The notes: a model not told the origin generated them from the letters alone. 64,000 nucleotides of DNA from Mucilaginibacter cryoferens (GCF_014205845.1 NZ_JACHCR010000009.1:124001-188000); one strand, 5' to 3'. Shown: positions 1-9,109, counted from the stretch's first letter. Numbers and translations: made by a program.

Positions 1-1098
1 TTTACCGCTTACCTGGTAGGTGTTAAACTTATCACCATTTTTTATCACATTAATGGTATAACTACCGGTAACCGATGTATTGCCTGTTAGTTGCACGCGG
101 AATTTAACCGGTTTACCTGTTGCTTTAACGTTGTCGCCCATCATCATATCCATTTTACCATCCTGGTTAATGTCAGCATAAAACTCCACACGAGGCGCGT
201 AAGGGTTGGAACTGATGCAAACCCGCCCATTGGTAAGGGCATCTATAACCGCCTGGCTGGTGCGTTCGGTAGCAAATACCCAGGTAGTTGGTGTGCCTAT
301 ATAATTGGCCTTGGCCTGGTAGGTGTTTTTAGTAGCCTTATCTGGCGAATCGGGAGTGCCATGATGCGCGTCGCTGCCACCTCTGCCGGTTAGCTTACGG
401 CCCGATGATAACATATCGTCCCATATCATGATAGCATTAGCATTTTTTGGCCAAATGGCCGAGTTCCATACTTCAATAGAATTAACCATATCGTAAGAGT
501 AACCAAAATGATCTTTCCCGCTTGGGTGATTTGCCGATAGGTGAATACCGAGCTGCCTTTTTACCGCACCTATCACCACATCGCGCTGATCGCGTACATC
601 GTACAGGCGTTGATGATCATAAGGCACGGCCGAAAAGGCGTTGCCATGGCCTCGGGTGGTTGTCCACTCGCCGCCATAAAGCAGCAATACCGAATCTGAT
701 TTAAACTCCGGATCGGTCCAGGTATTGTGTGCAACATCGCCATCAACGTGGTTATCGTGATCGGTAATACACACAAAATCTATCCCTACAGATTTGGAAA
801 ATGCGATGATCTTGCCCACCGAATTGTTAGATGATTCTTTACTGTGGCTGGAGTGTACATGTAATTCGCCCTTTAACCAAACTCCTTTGGCAAGGCTGGC
901 CACAGGTGGCAGCATCCCCAGTTCTGTTGGTGCCCAGGGATTGCTGTGCGTTGGCTTATCCTGCGCATAACCGCTGATGCTGCCCGCAATCATCAGCAGT
1001 AATGTGGCGCACACAATACCCATGGGCGATGTTGTTTTATTGCGCCCAGCCGTTATGCTGTGTTTGTTACAGGGTTTGTGGCCTAATCCTTTTTTCAT
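1..1098 (-). CDS. PHP-domain metallohydrolase (CehA/McbA-like), 5' part, runs off the left edge
   Basis: The first 366 codons of a protein read without a stop to the window edge. Residues 27-45 form a hydrophobic export segment ending near GYAQ. PHP phosphoesterase metal motifs follow in order: HVH at 80-82, TDHD at 112-115, then GEW, an NHP triplet and a GGSDAHH motif. These are the usual ligands of a trinuclear PHP centre. After the PHP domain comes a region ending in a beta-rich stretch (NQDGKMDMMMGD). CehA/McbA-type proteins hydrolyse phosphoesters or carbamates; the substrate here is unknown. The start is the ATG at 1098, the only one that places the signal segment at the N-terminus. A CAAAAGTA (TAnnTTTG on the coding strand) lies 31 bases upstream. 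Confidence 0.85.
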   Translation of the reverse strand, partial: MKKGLGHKPCNKHSITAGRNKTTSPMGIVCATLLLMIAGSISGYAQDKPTHSNPWAPTELGMLPPVASLAKGVWLKGELHVHSSHSKESSNNSVGKIIAFSKSVGIDFVCITDHDNHVDGDVAHNTWTDPEFKSDSVLLLYGGEWTTTRGHGNAFSAVPYDHQRLYDVRDQRDVVIGAVKRQLGIHLSANHPSGKDHFGYSYDMVNSIEVWNSAIWPKNANAIMIWDDMLSSGRKLTGRGGSDAHHGTPDSPDKATKNTYQAKANYIGTPTTWVFATERTSQAVIDALTNGRVCISSNPYAPRVEFYADINQDGKMDMMMGDNVKATGKPVKFRVQLTGNTSVTGSYTINVIKNGDKFNTYQVSGK

Positions 1099-1550
1099 AA
1101 GTTTTGTAGCTGTTATTTGTTGTGAAGGCAAAAGTATCTGCCACAAAAAAAATCATACTGCCCATTGGTGTTAACAAATTGTTACCATTGGAGAAACAAG
1201 GTAAAAAAGATGCGACAATTACTGTTGCCTATGCGTTATTATTACATTATCAATGGTTGTTTCATTATCATGTTTCTTATCCCTCAATTACCTTGAAGAC
1301 CAAGGCCTAGCAAAGCAATCAAACGTTTGCGCAGCTTCTAAATGTTTTTGTTAGCTCATAGCGTTTACTTTCACTTATTATTTAACCTGAAACTACCAAT
1401 ATCACGGGGAATAAATGTAGCGGGCATATAAAATCAGCCTCATTTAAAACAAATTGCTACATATTAATTTCACGAATTTAGCGCAGCTATTAAATAGCTA
1501 CAGATATTAAAATCACGCCTAAAGGCTGTTTCTATATTAAAAAAATCAAA
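1099..1550. other. 452-bp divergent intergenic region
   Basis: This gap separates the PHP gene (minus) from the GH20 gene (plus). It holds a minus-strand -7-like element at 1129-1136 and the palindrome CAAACGTTTG at 1320-1329. I see no coding region: the short open frames here have no recognisable protein character. Confidence 0.6.
1320..1329. promoter_or_regulatory. Candidate LacI-type operator CAAACGTTTG
   Basis: A perfect 10-bp palindrome lies 222 bases upstream of the GH20 start. AAACGTTT cores are typical of LacI/CcpA-family operators, which often control carbohydrate genes. The same 10-mer recurs at 3965-3974, just past the GH20 gene. No LacI regulator is present in the window, so the assignment is inference. 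Confidence 0.35.
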
Positions 1551-3890
1551 ATGAAAAAAGCACTTTTCACCATCGGCTTAATGGTACTTGCCTCAGGTGT
1601 TTCGTTTTCTCAAAATAGCAACCCCATTGTTCAGCAGGTATCCGATGTACCTCAGATAAAACCGGGTGATAAAAAAATTACATTTCCTGTAGGCCTCAGT
1701 GGATATCATTTAGTATTAAAAGGAAGTGATTTTACACCAATAATTGATAGCACCGGCCGGATCATTAGTCCGCTGAATACAACAAAAGTTAATTTATATT
1801 TTCAGCTGATAAGCAACAACAGCGATACTGTAAAATATGACGTTTCAAAACAAATTGTTGTACCGGGGAAATACCCGGATAATGTGGGGAACCCGCAGCC
1901 TTTTGTGATCCCTGCTCTGCGGGAATGGCATGGCGGAGAGGGGAATTTCGCGTTAACACCTCTGTCTCGAATAGTGATAAATGCACAGGATAAACCTGCA
2001 CTGCAAAAAGCAGCCCATATTTTACAGCAAGAATTAAAGGAACAAAGCGGCCTCAGCTTAACAACAACTACAGGCAAACCAAAAAAAGGCGATATATATT
2101 TAACCTTGCATGAAAAAGATATTGCTATTGGCAATGAGGGCTATTATTTTGATGTAAAAGACTTTATAAAAATAAGCGCTTTAGATTACCAGGGTGTATT
2201 TTGGGGTACACGTACCTTGTTGCAACTACTTGAACAGCAAAAAAAGATCCCTAAAGGCATAGCGCGTGATTACCCCCAATTTAAGGTGCGCGGTTTTATA
2301 CTTGACGACGGGCGTAAGTTTTTCAGTTTGCAATTTCTGCGCGATTATGTGAAGTTTATGTCTTATTACAAGATGAATGATTTCCAGATCCATTTAAGCG
2401 ACAATGGTTTCAAGGCGTTTTTTGGCAATAAATGGGACAGCACCTACTCTGCCTTCCGGCTACAAAATGACACTTACCCTGGGCTTACAGCTAAAGACGG
2501 TTCTTACACTAAACAAGAATTTATAGCGCTGCAACAACTAGCAAATGACTATGCCATACGCGTTATCCCCGAAATAGATGTACCTGCCCATGCACTTGCC
2601 TTTACCAAAGCAATCCCGGCAATTGGCAGCAAACTATACGGAATGGATCACCTTGATTTGCACAACCCACTTACCTATACGGTTATCGAAAACGTGTTTA
2701 AAGAGTATCTATCAGGTCCGCATCCGGTATTTACGGGTAAGGAAGTCCACATTGGCACTGATGAATATGATAAAAGAGATGCGGAAGCCTTTCGTGCATT
2801 TACCGACCATTTTATTAAATACGTGCAGCATTTTGGTAAAGACGTAAGAATTTGGGGAGCCTTAACGCATGCAAAAGGCAATACCCCTGTAACCGTAAAA
2901 AATGTTACCCTCAATGCCTGGTATAACGGCTATGCCAATCCTATCGAAATGAAAAAGCTGGGTTACAACCAAATCAGCACGCCCGACGGCTGGTTGTATA
3001 TTGTACCCTCCGCAGGCTATTACTACGATTACCTGGATACTAAAAACCTTTACAATAGCTGGACGCCATCAATGATTGGTGATATTAGCTTCCCTGTTGG
3101 CGATCCTACCATATTAGGCGGCGCTTTCGCGGTATGGAACGACATTGTAGGCAATGGCATTAGCGAAAAGGACGTGCATGATCGCGTATTTCCCGCCATG
3201 CAGGTATTATCCCAAAAAATGTGGAACGGAAGTGCTTCTGTTATGAACTTTGATGATTTTGAAATGGCGGGCAAAAAAATAAGCGAGGGGCCGGAAACAA
3301 ACGTACGCGGAAAAATAGGCCACGCCGATCAATCATTGGTTGCCTATTTTAGTTTCGATAAAAAGGATGAAAGAGTACAACTCCACCAAGCCGCCTATGC
3401 AAACGGCATTAAAGGAAACGCCTTATCTTTTTCAGGAAAAAATAGCTTTGCTAACTTACCCTACAAAGAGATAGGTTATGATTATACTGTTGCCTTTTGG
3501 ATAAACCCTTCTGCTCATAATCCCGATAATACTATTATTTTTAAATCCCCTAACTCGGTGGTGAAGCTAAGGCAGGGCAGCACTGGTAAACTAGGCTTTT
3601 CCCGGGATGGCTACGATTGTGATTTTGATTACTCCGTTCTGCCAGATACCTGGACACATATTGTAATTACCGGCACCAATAAAGGGACAAGCCTATATGT
3701 AAATGGCAAATTACAAAAGAAACTATATGACAACTTTATTCAGTTTACTGATAAAGACAAAACAAAAAAGCACAAGTCAGAAACTTTGTTTTTTCCCCTG
3801 CAAAGGGTAGGCGGTTTTAGCGGAAAGATAGATGAATTGCAGATATGGAACAAAGTATTGCCGGATAACGAAATCGAGGATTTAAAGTAG
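1551..3890 (+). CDS. GH20 beta-N-acetylhexosaminidase with C-terminal LamG-like domain
   Basis: A 779-residue exported enzyme predicted to remove terminal GlcNAc/GalNAc from glycans in the periplasm or outside the cell. The signal peptide covers about residues 1-20 (…SGVSFSQ). A GH20b-type alpha/beta domain spans about 125-245, and the catalytic barrel starts near KVRGFILDDGRKF (about 244). The GH20 catalytic pair is visible in HIGTDEYD (D404, E405). From about residue 594 a LamG/concanavalin-like module follows (LVAYFSFD, YTVAFWINP, DTWTHIVITG, KIDELQIWNK), probably for glycan binding. Neighbours give no PUL: there is no SusC/SusD pair. CAAACGTTTG palindromes lie on both sides. Confidence 0.92.
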   Translation: MKKALFTIGLMVLASGVSFSQNSNPIVQQVSDVPQIKPGDKKITFPVGLSGYHLVLKGSDFTPIIDSTGRIISPLNTTKVNLYFQLISNNSDTVKYDVSKQIVVPGKYPDNVGNPQPFVIPALREWHGGEGNFALTPLSRIVINAQDKPALQKAAHILQQELKEQSGLSLTTTTGKPKKGDIYLTLHEKDIAIGNEGYYFDVKDFIKISALDYQGVFWGTRTLLQLLEQQKKIPKGIARDYPQFKVRGFILDDGRKFFSLQFLRDYVKFMSYYKMNDFQIHLSDNGFKAFFGNKWDSTYSAFRLQNDTYPGLTAKDGSYTKQEFIALQQLANDYAIRVIPEIDVPAHALAFTKAIPAIGSKLYGMDHLDLHNPLTYTVIENVFKEYLSGPHPVFTGKEVHIGTDEYDKRDAEAFRAFTDHFIKYVQHFGKDVRIWGALTHAKGNTPVTVKNVTLNAWYNGYANPIEMKKLGYNQISTPDGWLYIVPSAGYYYDYLDTKNLYNSWTPSMIGDISFPVGDPTILGGAFAVWNDIVGNGISEKDVHDRVFPAMQVLSQKMWNGSASVMNFDDFEMAGKKISEGPETNVRGKIGHADQSLVAYFSFDKKDERVQLHQAAYANGIKGNALSFSGKNSFANLPYKEIGYDYTVAFWINPSAHNPDNTIIFKSPNSVVKLRQGSTGKLGFSRDGYDCDFDYSVLPDTWTHIVITGTNKGTSLYVNGKLQKKLYDNFIQFTDKDKTKKHKSETLFFPLQRVGGFSGKIDELQIWNKVLPDNEIEDLK

Positions 3891-4348
3891 GGAGCGGTGT
3901 GTTTACATTGGGAATAGTATTCAGGCTATTTTAATTCGTTTATGCACACAAAAATAAAACAACACAAACGTTTGATTAGTTGAATTTTAACTGCGTTTTG
4001 TTTAAACAGGCAGGGCGCAAGCTAAATCGCCATTTTTGATGGCCTGAGGTTAGAATAGTTTATAATGGATTCTCAACATAAAAAACAGACCCAATTACCC
4101 CTTTCTATATCCCATATTTTCTCTTGTAGCAGAGCAAAAACATGCTGAAACTGACACCTAAATCGGTAGCCCCGTTAAATTTATTTTAATACTTCATATT
4201 TAATTGATTTTCAGCTGTATAAATTCACGCATTTAACATTTTTTAACATTGGGTTATTAATCTATTGCTTTGCCAAAAAGTCAAAATAATAGCTTTTAGA
4301 AAACGACAAAGCGTACATTTTTTTTCAGAAAATTAAATTTGTAAAGTC
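3891..4348. other. 458-bp intergenic region, no gene seen
   Basis: AT-rich spacer between the GH20 and DUF6515 genes. It contains the second CAAACGTTTG palindrome (3965-3974). A TAAATTTG at 4334-4341 lies only 8 bases before the next ATG, which would imply an almost leaderless transcript if it is used. No hairpin terminator for the GH20 gene was found. Confidence 0.5.
3965..3974. promoter_or_regulatory. Second CAAACGTTTG palindrome
   Basis: Identical to the palindrome at 1320-1329 and 75 bases past the GH20 stop codon. It could be an operator for the downstream DUF6515 gene, or the second half of a looping pair around the GH20 gene. The role is inferred from the sequence only. Confidence 0.3.
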
Positions 4349-5104
4349 ATGAAAACAATAAATAAATCCATAGCCCATTTGTCATTGGCAGGATTGTTAA
4401 TTATCGGTTCAGTAAGCGCTGCACATGCACAGCGTGGTGGCTTCAGGGGCGGCTTTCGCGGAGGCTTTGGTAATGCGGGGTTCAGAGGCAACGTAGGCTA
4501 CAGCAGGCCTGTATTTGCAGGCAACCAGGCATCTTTAGCATTTCGTGGTTATTATCATCCGTTTTTTTACGCAAATATTGGGTTGTTTCTAAATACGCTT
4601 CCATTTGGTTATTATCCATTTTACTGGGGCTTAAATCCATATTACTATTATGATGGTGTGTTTTATCAGCCTTACGCAAATGGTGGTTATCAGGTAGCGG
4701 CTCCACCGGTAGGCGCAGAAGTGCCATCTTTACCAGCTAACGCAAGTGAGATTGTAATAGATGGCAAGCAATATTTTGAATTTAACGGTGTATACTATAC
4801 TCAAATAACCAAGGACGACGGAACTGTTGCTTATATGGTGGCCGGAAAAGATGGGGTATTGAATACCAACCAGGCTCAGGCAAATTACCATCAAACTCCG
4901 GTAGTTGGCGATATAACCGATCAACTACCAAACAATTGCCACAAAGTGAAAATTAATGGTAAAGAATACTGGGTTAGCCCTTCAGGTATTTATCTCGAAA
5001 AAGTTGAAGTAGGTGAAAAAACAGTTTACCGGGTTACCAGCGTTCCGGATGATACCGGGGAAGATAAAACCGCGCAGCTAGGCAATGTCCCAAATAACTC
5101 TTAA
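4349..5104 (+). CDS. DUF6515-type exported protein
   Basis: A 251-residue protein of unknown function. The signal peptide covers about 1-27 (…VSAAHAQ). A Gly/Arg/Phe-rich segment follows (GGFRGGFRGGFG), then an aromatic Tyr/Phe/Pro-rich stretch (about 65-115), then two copies of a short beta module: IDGKQYFEFNGVYY (about 136-165) and INGKEYWVSPSGIYL (about 200-228). The paired G-K-x-Y…G-x-Y-Y modules match my recollection of the DUF6515 family in Sphingobacteriaceae. The Gly/Arg-rich head may bind polyanions or the envelope; no activity can be inferred. Confidence 0.7.
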   Translation: MKTINKSIAHLSLAGLLIIGSVSAAHAQRGGFRGGFRGGFGNAGFRGNVGYSRPVFAGNQASLAFRGYYHPFFYANIGLFLNTLPFGYYPFYWGLNPYYYYDGVFYQPYANGGYQVAAPPVGAEVPSLPANASEIVIDGKQYFEFNGVYYTQITKDDGTVAYMVAGKDGVLNTNQAQANYHQTPVVGDITDQLPNNCHKVKINGKEYWVSPSGIYLEKVEVGEKTVYRVTSVPDDTGEDKTAQLGNVPNNS

Positions 5105-5273
5105 CTCGCTCGCCAGTTTTTGGCCACCCCGGATTTTGACGGCCGTATGGAACAAAACGCGCCGTTAAATGAGGGGGATTTTCTATCTTGTATACTCCTG
5201 ATGCACATGGTTATACCGATTATGCAACTTTAACCGTTTAATTGCCTTAAACAAACTATCTATTTAAAACTAT

Positions 5274-5774
5274 ATGGAAAATTCAAAAAAGCCCGCCACG
5301 CTGGTTGGGCCACAAGAGGGCCACGGCCTGGCTGTTGTTGGCGACTCGTACCGTATTGTAATATCCGGTAAACAAACCGAAGGTGCCTACGCCCTTATTG
5401 AAATGCTGGTACCTCCCGGCGGCGGACCGGGCCCACATGCGCATGCCGGTTTCAACGAATCATTTTATATAATAGATGGCCAAATTGAAGTGAAAACCGA
5501 AAATGGCAAATATACCGCAGGCAAGGGCTCGTTTGTAAATATCCCAACCGGGGGCCTGGTACATTGCTTTAAAAACACCGGCGATATCACAGCACATATG
5601 CTTTGCACAGTGGTACCCGCAGGCTTAGACGAGTTTTTTGAAGAAATAGGCGTGCCTGCCCCTTACGGTACTTTTTTGCCCCCGCCACCAATGGATGAGG
5701 AAACCCTGGTAAAATTAAAAGCACTTGCAGAAAAGCATGGCCAGAAACTTTTTCCGCCCCATTACCTGGATTAA
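5274..5774 (+). CDS. Cupin-domain protein
   Basis: A 166-residue cytoplasmic single-domain cupin. Cupin motif 1 is seen in GPGPHAHAGFNESFYIIDG (His-x-His plus the Glu of NESFY), and motif 2 in VNIPTGGLVHCFKN with its His. These residues form the usual metal site of small cupins such as quercetinase-like proteins. The last 40 residues are Pro-rich and helical (PPPPMDEETLVKLKALAEKHG). The substrate is unknown. The gene is convergent with the LytTR regulator; only 24 bases separate their ends. Confidence 0.8.
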   Translation: MENSKKPATLVGPQEGHGLAVVGDSYRIVISGKQTEGAYALIEMLVPPGGGPGPHAHAGFNESFYIIDGQIEVKTENGKYTAGKGSFVNIPTGGLVHCFKNTGDITAHMLCTVVPAGLDEFFEEIGVPAPYGTFLPPPPMDEETLVKLKALAEKHGQKLFPPHYLD

Positions 5775-5798
5775 TAAGGTATTTGTTAGGGGAGATAA

Positions 5799-6524
5799 TT
5801 AAACGTTTTTATCATCAATGATCTTGAAAAACTCATCACGATAGGTATCGCCCACCGGTATAATTTTATCACCTATCTGGATGCGGCTGCGCTCAATGCT
5901 ATCTATCTTGTTAAGGGCCACGATGTATGATTTATGTACCCTTACAAAATGTTTTTCGGGTAGGGCATCTTCCATCTTTTTCATGCCCTGCAGGGTTATA
6001 ATCCGCTCGGCAGCGGTAAAAATGGAAATGTAATCTTTCAGTCCCTCAATAAATAAAATATTGTGCAGGTAAACTTTCTGAATTTTATGCTCTGTTTTTA
6101 CAAAGATAAAATCTGTCGAAAAATCATCCTGTTGTGCCGGTTCGGCCTGTACAACGGTTTTGGTAACCGGCTGTATAATGCCCTGTGCTTTTTGTACCGA
6201 TTTAAAAAACCTGTCGAACGCTATGGGTTTCAATAAATAATCAACCACATCAAGTTCGTAACCTTCCAGCGCGTATTGCGGATAGGCGGTGGTTAGTATT
6301 ACTTTGGCTTTGCCGTTGGCTATTTTTAAAAATTGAATGCCGGTAAGCTCGGGCATTTGCACATCTAAAAATACCAGGTCGATATCGCCGGCCTGTACCA
6401 GGGTAAGGGCTTCAATAGGGTTGGTTGTGGCTTTCACCAATTGCAAAAAAGGCATTTTGGATATGTAATCTTCCAAAATATGCAGCGCTAAAGGCTCATC
6501 ATCAACTACCAGGCATTTGATCAT
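5799..6524 (-). CDS. LytTR-family response regulator
   Basis: A 241-residue response regulator. The receiver domain covers about 1-120, with acidic residues in VVDDEP, the phosphoacceptor D54 in VFLDVQMPE, T84 in LTTAYP and the conserved Lys in YLLKP. The LytTR DNA-binding domain covers about 138-237 (FIFVKTEHKIQKV, LQGMKKMEDALPEKHFVRVHKSYIV). LytTR proteins bind paired direct repeats about two helical turns apart. Such repeats occur at 7861-7895, upstream of the opposing transporter operon. It lies downstream of its kinase in the same orientation, separated by 188 bases that contain an inverted-repeat element. Confidence 0.92.
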   Translation of the reverse strand: MIKCLVVDDEPLALHILEDYISKMPFLQLVKATTNPIEALTLVQAGDIDLVFLDVQMPELTGIQFLKIANGKAKVILTTAYPQYALEGYELDVVDYLLKPIAFDRFFKSVQKAQGIIQPVTKTVVQAEPAQQDDFSTDFIFVKTEHKIQKVYLHNILFIEGLKDYISIFTAAERIITLQGMKKMEDALPEKHFVRVHKSYIVALNKIDSIERSRIQIGDKIIPVGDTYRDEFFKIIDDKNV

Positions 6525-6561
6525 GCTGTAAAAATAATTATATAATGCACTAATTCACACG

Positions 6562-6694
6562 AATTTTTTCGAATTGCACGAATTGGAAAACTAAATTTTA
6601 CGACCATTTATGTGTCTATAATGTGAAAGATCGTTGCTAAATAAGTACTGTTTTTCGAATTGAATTATCGTCATTGGTGCAATTCGAAAAAATT
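6562..6694. repeat. MITE-like element with perfect 18-bp inverted repeats
   Basis: The arms at 6562-6579 and 6677-6694 are exact reverse complements (right arm gtgcaattcgaaaaaatt). Shorter cacgaatt/ttcgtg repeats lie just outside and inside. There is no open frame inside. It occupies most of the spacer between the kinase and regulator genes of one operon. It looks like a small non-coding palindromic element; transcribed, the arms could pair into a large stem between the two genes. Confidence 0.6.
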
Positions 6695-6712
6695 TGTTCC
6701 AGTTCGTGTTTA

Positions 6713-7765
6713 TCATAAGATAATAGATAATTCGCAAGTATAAGTCTCTGCCTCGTCCCTGATGTTTAAAGTATATTTTTCGGGATACAACAAATTAAGG
6801 CGCCTTTGCACATTGGTTAAACCTATGCCACCCATGGCATCCCGGTTGTGGGTATGCTTTTTATTTTGAATGTAAAAGTGAAGGTTGCATTCATCAACGT
6901 TAATAAGCAGCTTAATAGGGGTAAGTACATCGTTTGCAACACCGTGTTTAAAGGCGTTTTCGATAAAGGCTATCAACAACAGCGGCACAATTTGTTGGTT
7001 GCTTACATTGCCCATTACTTTAAAATCAATAAAGGCTTTGTTGCCAAAGCGTATTTTTTGCAGGTCGATATAGTTTTGCAGGTATTGCAGTTCTTTACTC
7101 AAATCTACCCGGTTATCGTTACACTCGTATAACATGTAACGCATAATTTCTGATAGCTTGAGGATTGCCTCTGGTGTGGTATCTGATTTTTGGTAGGCCA
7201 GCGAGTAGATGCTATTTAGCGAGTTGAATAAAAAATGTGGGTTTATCTGCGATTTAAGAAAAGCAAGCTCGGCCGTAAGGCGTTGATTTTCGAGGTCGCG
7301 TTGGATGCGTTCATTCAGGAACCAGTCTGTTGTAAATTTAAGCACTGTGCTTAAAAATACAAAGATAAGGCTGGTAAAAACAGTGCTAAAGAAATAGGAT
7401 GTAAAACTAATATGGTGCCCTTTATTATGTATTAGTATCACATCAATAAATAATAAGCCCACACCGTACTTGCCAATGCCATAAATAATTATGGTGATCA
7501 AAATTACCAATGCATAAGCCCAGTAGCGCTTTTTGTCTAAAAACCGGGGGATATAAAACAAAAAGTTGATATAAAATAAGGTGATATTAATGGCGGGGTA
7601 TAAAACAAATATCACCAGCAGCTGCCTCATGGTAAGGTCGTCATTGCTTTTAGCCAAAAATATGAATAGCGAGATGAGGCTCAGCCAAAAAAGCATGTGC
7701 CAGAAAATATGCCAGGCGGTTTTAATTGCGCCCGTTGATTTATTAATTAAAGGAGTATCCTGCAT
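6713..7765 (-). CDS. LytS/YehU-type sensor histidine kinase
   Basis: A 350-residue membrane kinase. Four transmembrane segments are seen at about 17-38, 50-74, 82-107 and 123-146, with little extracytoplasmic sequence. A short coiled linker follows, then the His_kinase (PF06580) box with the phosphoacceptor in INPHFLFNSLNSIYSL (His near 177). The ATPase part ends with the GIGLTNVQRRLNLLYP box. It is the first gene of the minus-strand operon with the LytTR regulator, and it faces the small peptide/ABC transporter genes. A palindrome ACCTTTT-AC-AAAAGGT (7777-7792) lies 11 bases upstream of the start. The intramembrane sensor suggests it detects membrane stress or a lipophilic compound, which is inference. 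Confidence 0.92.
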   Translation of the reverse strand: MQDTPLINKSTGAIKTAWHIFWHMLFWLSLISLFIFLAKSNDDLTMRQLLVIFVLYPAINITLFYINFLFYIPRFLDKKRYWAYALVILITIIIYGIGKYGVGLLFIDVILIHNKGHHISFTSYFFSTVFTSLIFVFLSTVLKFTTDWFLNERIQRDLENQRLTAELAFLKSQINPHFLFNSLNSIYSLAYQKSDTTPEAILKLSEIMRYMLYECNDNRVDLSKELQYLQNYIDLQKIRFGNKAFIDFKVMGNVSNQQIVPLLLIAFIENAFKHGVANDVLTPIKLLINVDECNLHFYIQNKKHTHNRDAMGGIGLTNVQRRLNLLYPEKYTLNIRDEAETYTCELSIIL

Positions 7766-7860
7766 GTTGTAATTATACCTTTTACAAAAGGTTTAATGGG
7801 ATGTAATTTAGTATTTTGATTGTTATGAGGCTGTTTATTTATATATAGTAATTCAATTTG

Positions 7861-7920
7861 TCGATGAACTGGCTTTTATGATCGATGAACCGGCTAAAAC
7901 GTTTAAAAAGGCGTTCATCT
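7861..7920. promoter_or_regulatory. Candidate LytTR binding sites (21-bp-spaced direct repeats)
   Basis: tcgatgaactggct (7861-7874) and tcgatgaaccggct (7882-7895) match at 13 of 14 positions with a start-to-start distance of 21 bp, two helical turns. A third core, GATGAAC, is present in inverse orientation at 7913-7919. LytTR regulators are known to bind imperfect direct repeats at this spacing. The site sits in the divergent region between the kinase and the peptide/transporter genes, 79-140 bases before the latter. Confidence 0.6.
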
Positions 7921-7998
7921 ATAAACTCCGTGTGTTGGTCTAATACTTTTTAGCGGGTGAGATAATAAGCATTTCTTTGTTCTATCAAATCACTCACA

Positions 7999-8211
7999 AT
8001 GAAAACGCTCATCAAAAACTCTAATCCTTTTATCATGTTATTGATACCTGTAATGTTTGCCCTTATTTTAGGCGTAAGCTACCAGTTCGAGCAAAAAAAG
8101 GAATCATCAATAATGGGTACCTCAACCGTACATGCTACTTCATTGTTTTATAAAGGTATTACCCTTGTTAAAACTGTTTGCTCTGTTGCCAAAAGCAACA
8201 ATGTATGGTAA
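7999..8211 (+). CDS. Small membrane or secreted peptide, first gene of the ABC operon
   Basis: A 70-residue protein. Residues 1-8 are basic (MKTLIKN), 9-28 form one hydrophobic helix (PFIMLLIPVMFALILGVSY), and a mostly polar tail with one Cys (C60) follows. No family was recognised. Its stop overlaps the likely ATG of the ABC ATPase (8205) by 7 bases (ATGGTAA arrangement), which implies translational coupling. Its position between the LytTR-type repeats and the transporter suggests a role in the same response, for example as a signal or accessory peptide. It could instead be a leader frame that only couples translation. Confidence 0.55.
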   Translation: MKTLIKNSNPFIMLLIPVMFALILGVSYQFEQKKESSIMGTSTVHATSLFYKGITLVKTVCSVAKSNNVW

Positions 8212-9104
8212 TTAGTACCGATGGACTATCCTTCAACTTCGGCGATCAGCAGGTTGTTAAATCATTAGCACTGCAAGTTCCCGAAGGAAGCATATATGGT
8301 TTTCTTGGCCCAAACGGTGCCGGGAAAACCACTACCATTAAACTCCTGTTAAACCTGCTCAAAGTTCAAAGCGGCAGCATCCACATATTTGAACAGGATA
8401 TTCAACAAAACCGCAACGGCATTTTATCGCAAATAGGCTCGTTAATAGAGCAGCCCGCCATATACCAGCATCTTACCGGAAAAGAAAATTTACTAAACAG
8501 GGCCTTGCTATTACAAGTGCCCCTTAAACGTGTTGACGAAATGCTGGCCTTGGTGCAGCTTACCAGCGCGGCCAATAAAAAAGCGGGTCAATACTCGTTG
8601 GGGATGAAACAGCGCCTGGGTATTGCCCTTGCTCTGCTTGCCGATCCCAAACTTTTAATTTTAGACGAGCCCACCAACGGCCTCGATCCAAATGGCATCA
8701 TAGAGGTGCGCGAGCTGTTGATAAAACTTGTTGGTGAGTATAAAAAAACGGTATTTATATCCAGTCATTTGCTGGGCGAGGTGGAGCGCATGGCTACCCA
8801 TGTAGGTATCATCAACCATGGCGAGCTATTGTTTCAGGGCAGTATTGGCGAGTTACAAGCCCTGAGCCAGCCGTTGGTATGTATTGAAACAGATAATACT
8901 GTTGATGCCGCCAACTTGCTTACCCGCAATGGTATTACCGTAACTGATGTAAACGACAACTACCTGTACGTGCCTTACCTCAGCAAACAAAAAACTGCCG
9001 ATATTAATGCTTTGCTAACCGGTAACGGCCATGCCATCTTCAGCATTGGCAAACAGCAAAAAGATCTGGAACGATTATTTCTAGATATCACCCAAAACGC
9101 CTGA
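8205..9104 (+). CDS. ABC transporter ATP-binding protein (bacitracin/lantibiotic-immunity type)
   Basis: A 299-residue ATPase counted from the ATG at 8205. An upstream in-frame ATG at 8178 would add nine residues (MLCCQKQQC) that are only the other frame of the small peptide. Walker A is GPNGAGKT (35-42), the signature SLGMKQR (about 131), Walker B LLILDEPTNGLD (about 151-162) and the switch His in SSHLL. The C-terminal 90 residues form the extension usual in BcrA/MutF-like exporters. It pairs with the permease 5 bases downstream. The family handles lipids, peptide antibiotics or their immunity. Confidence 0.9.
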   Translation: MVISTDGLSFNFGDQQVVKSLALQVPEGSIYGFLGPNGAGKTTTIKLLLNLLKVQSGSIHIFEQDIQQNRNGILSQIGSLIEQPAIYQHLTGKENLLNRALLLQVPLKRVDEMLALVQLTSAANKKAGQYSLGMKQRLGIALALLADPKLLILDEPTNGLDPNGIIEVRELLIKLVGEYKKTVFISSHLLGEVERMATHVGIINHGELLFQGSIGELQALSQPLVCIETDNTVDAANLLTRNGITVTDVNDNYLYVPYLSKQKTADINALLTGNGHAIFSIGKQQKDLERLFLDITQNA

Positions 9105-9109
9105 ACCAC

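Noticed and set aside
1122..1310. 62-codon frame in the first divergent spacer
   Set aside because: No start-context or protein-like character; it overlaps the regulatory region of the PHP gene.
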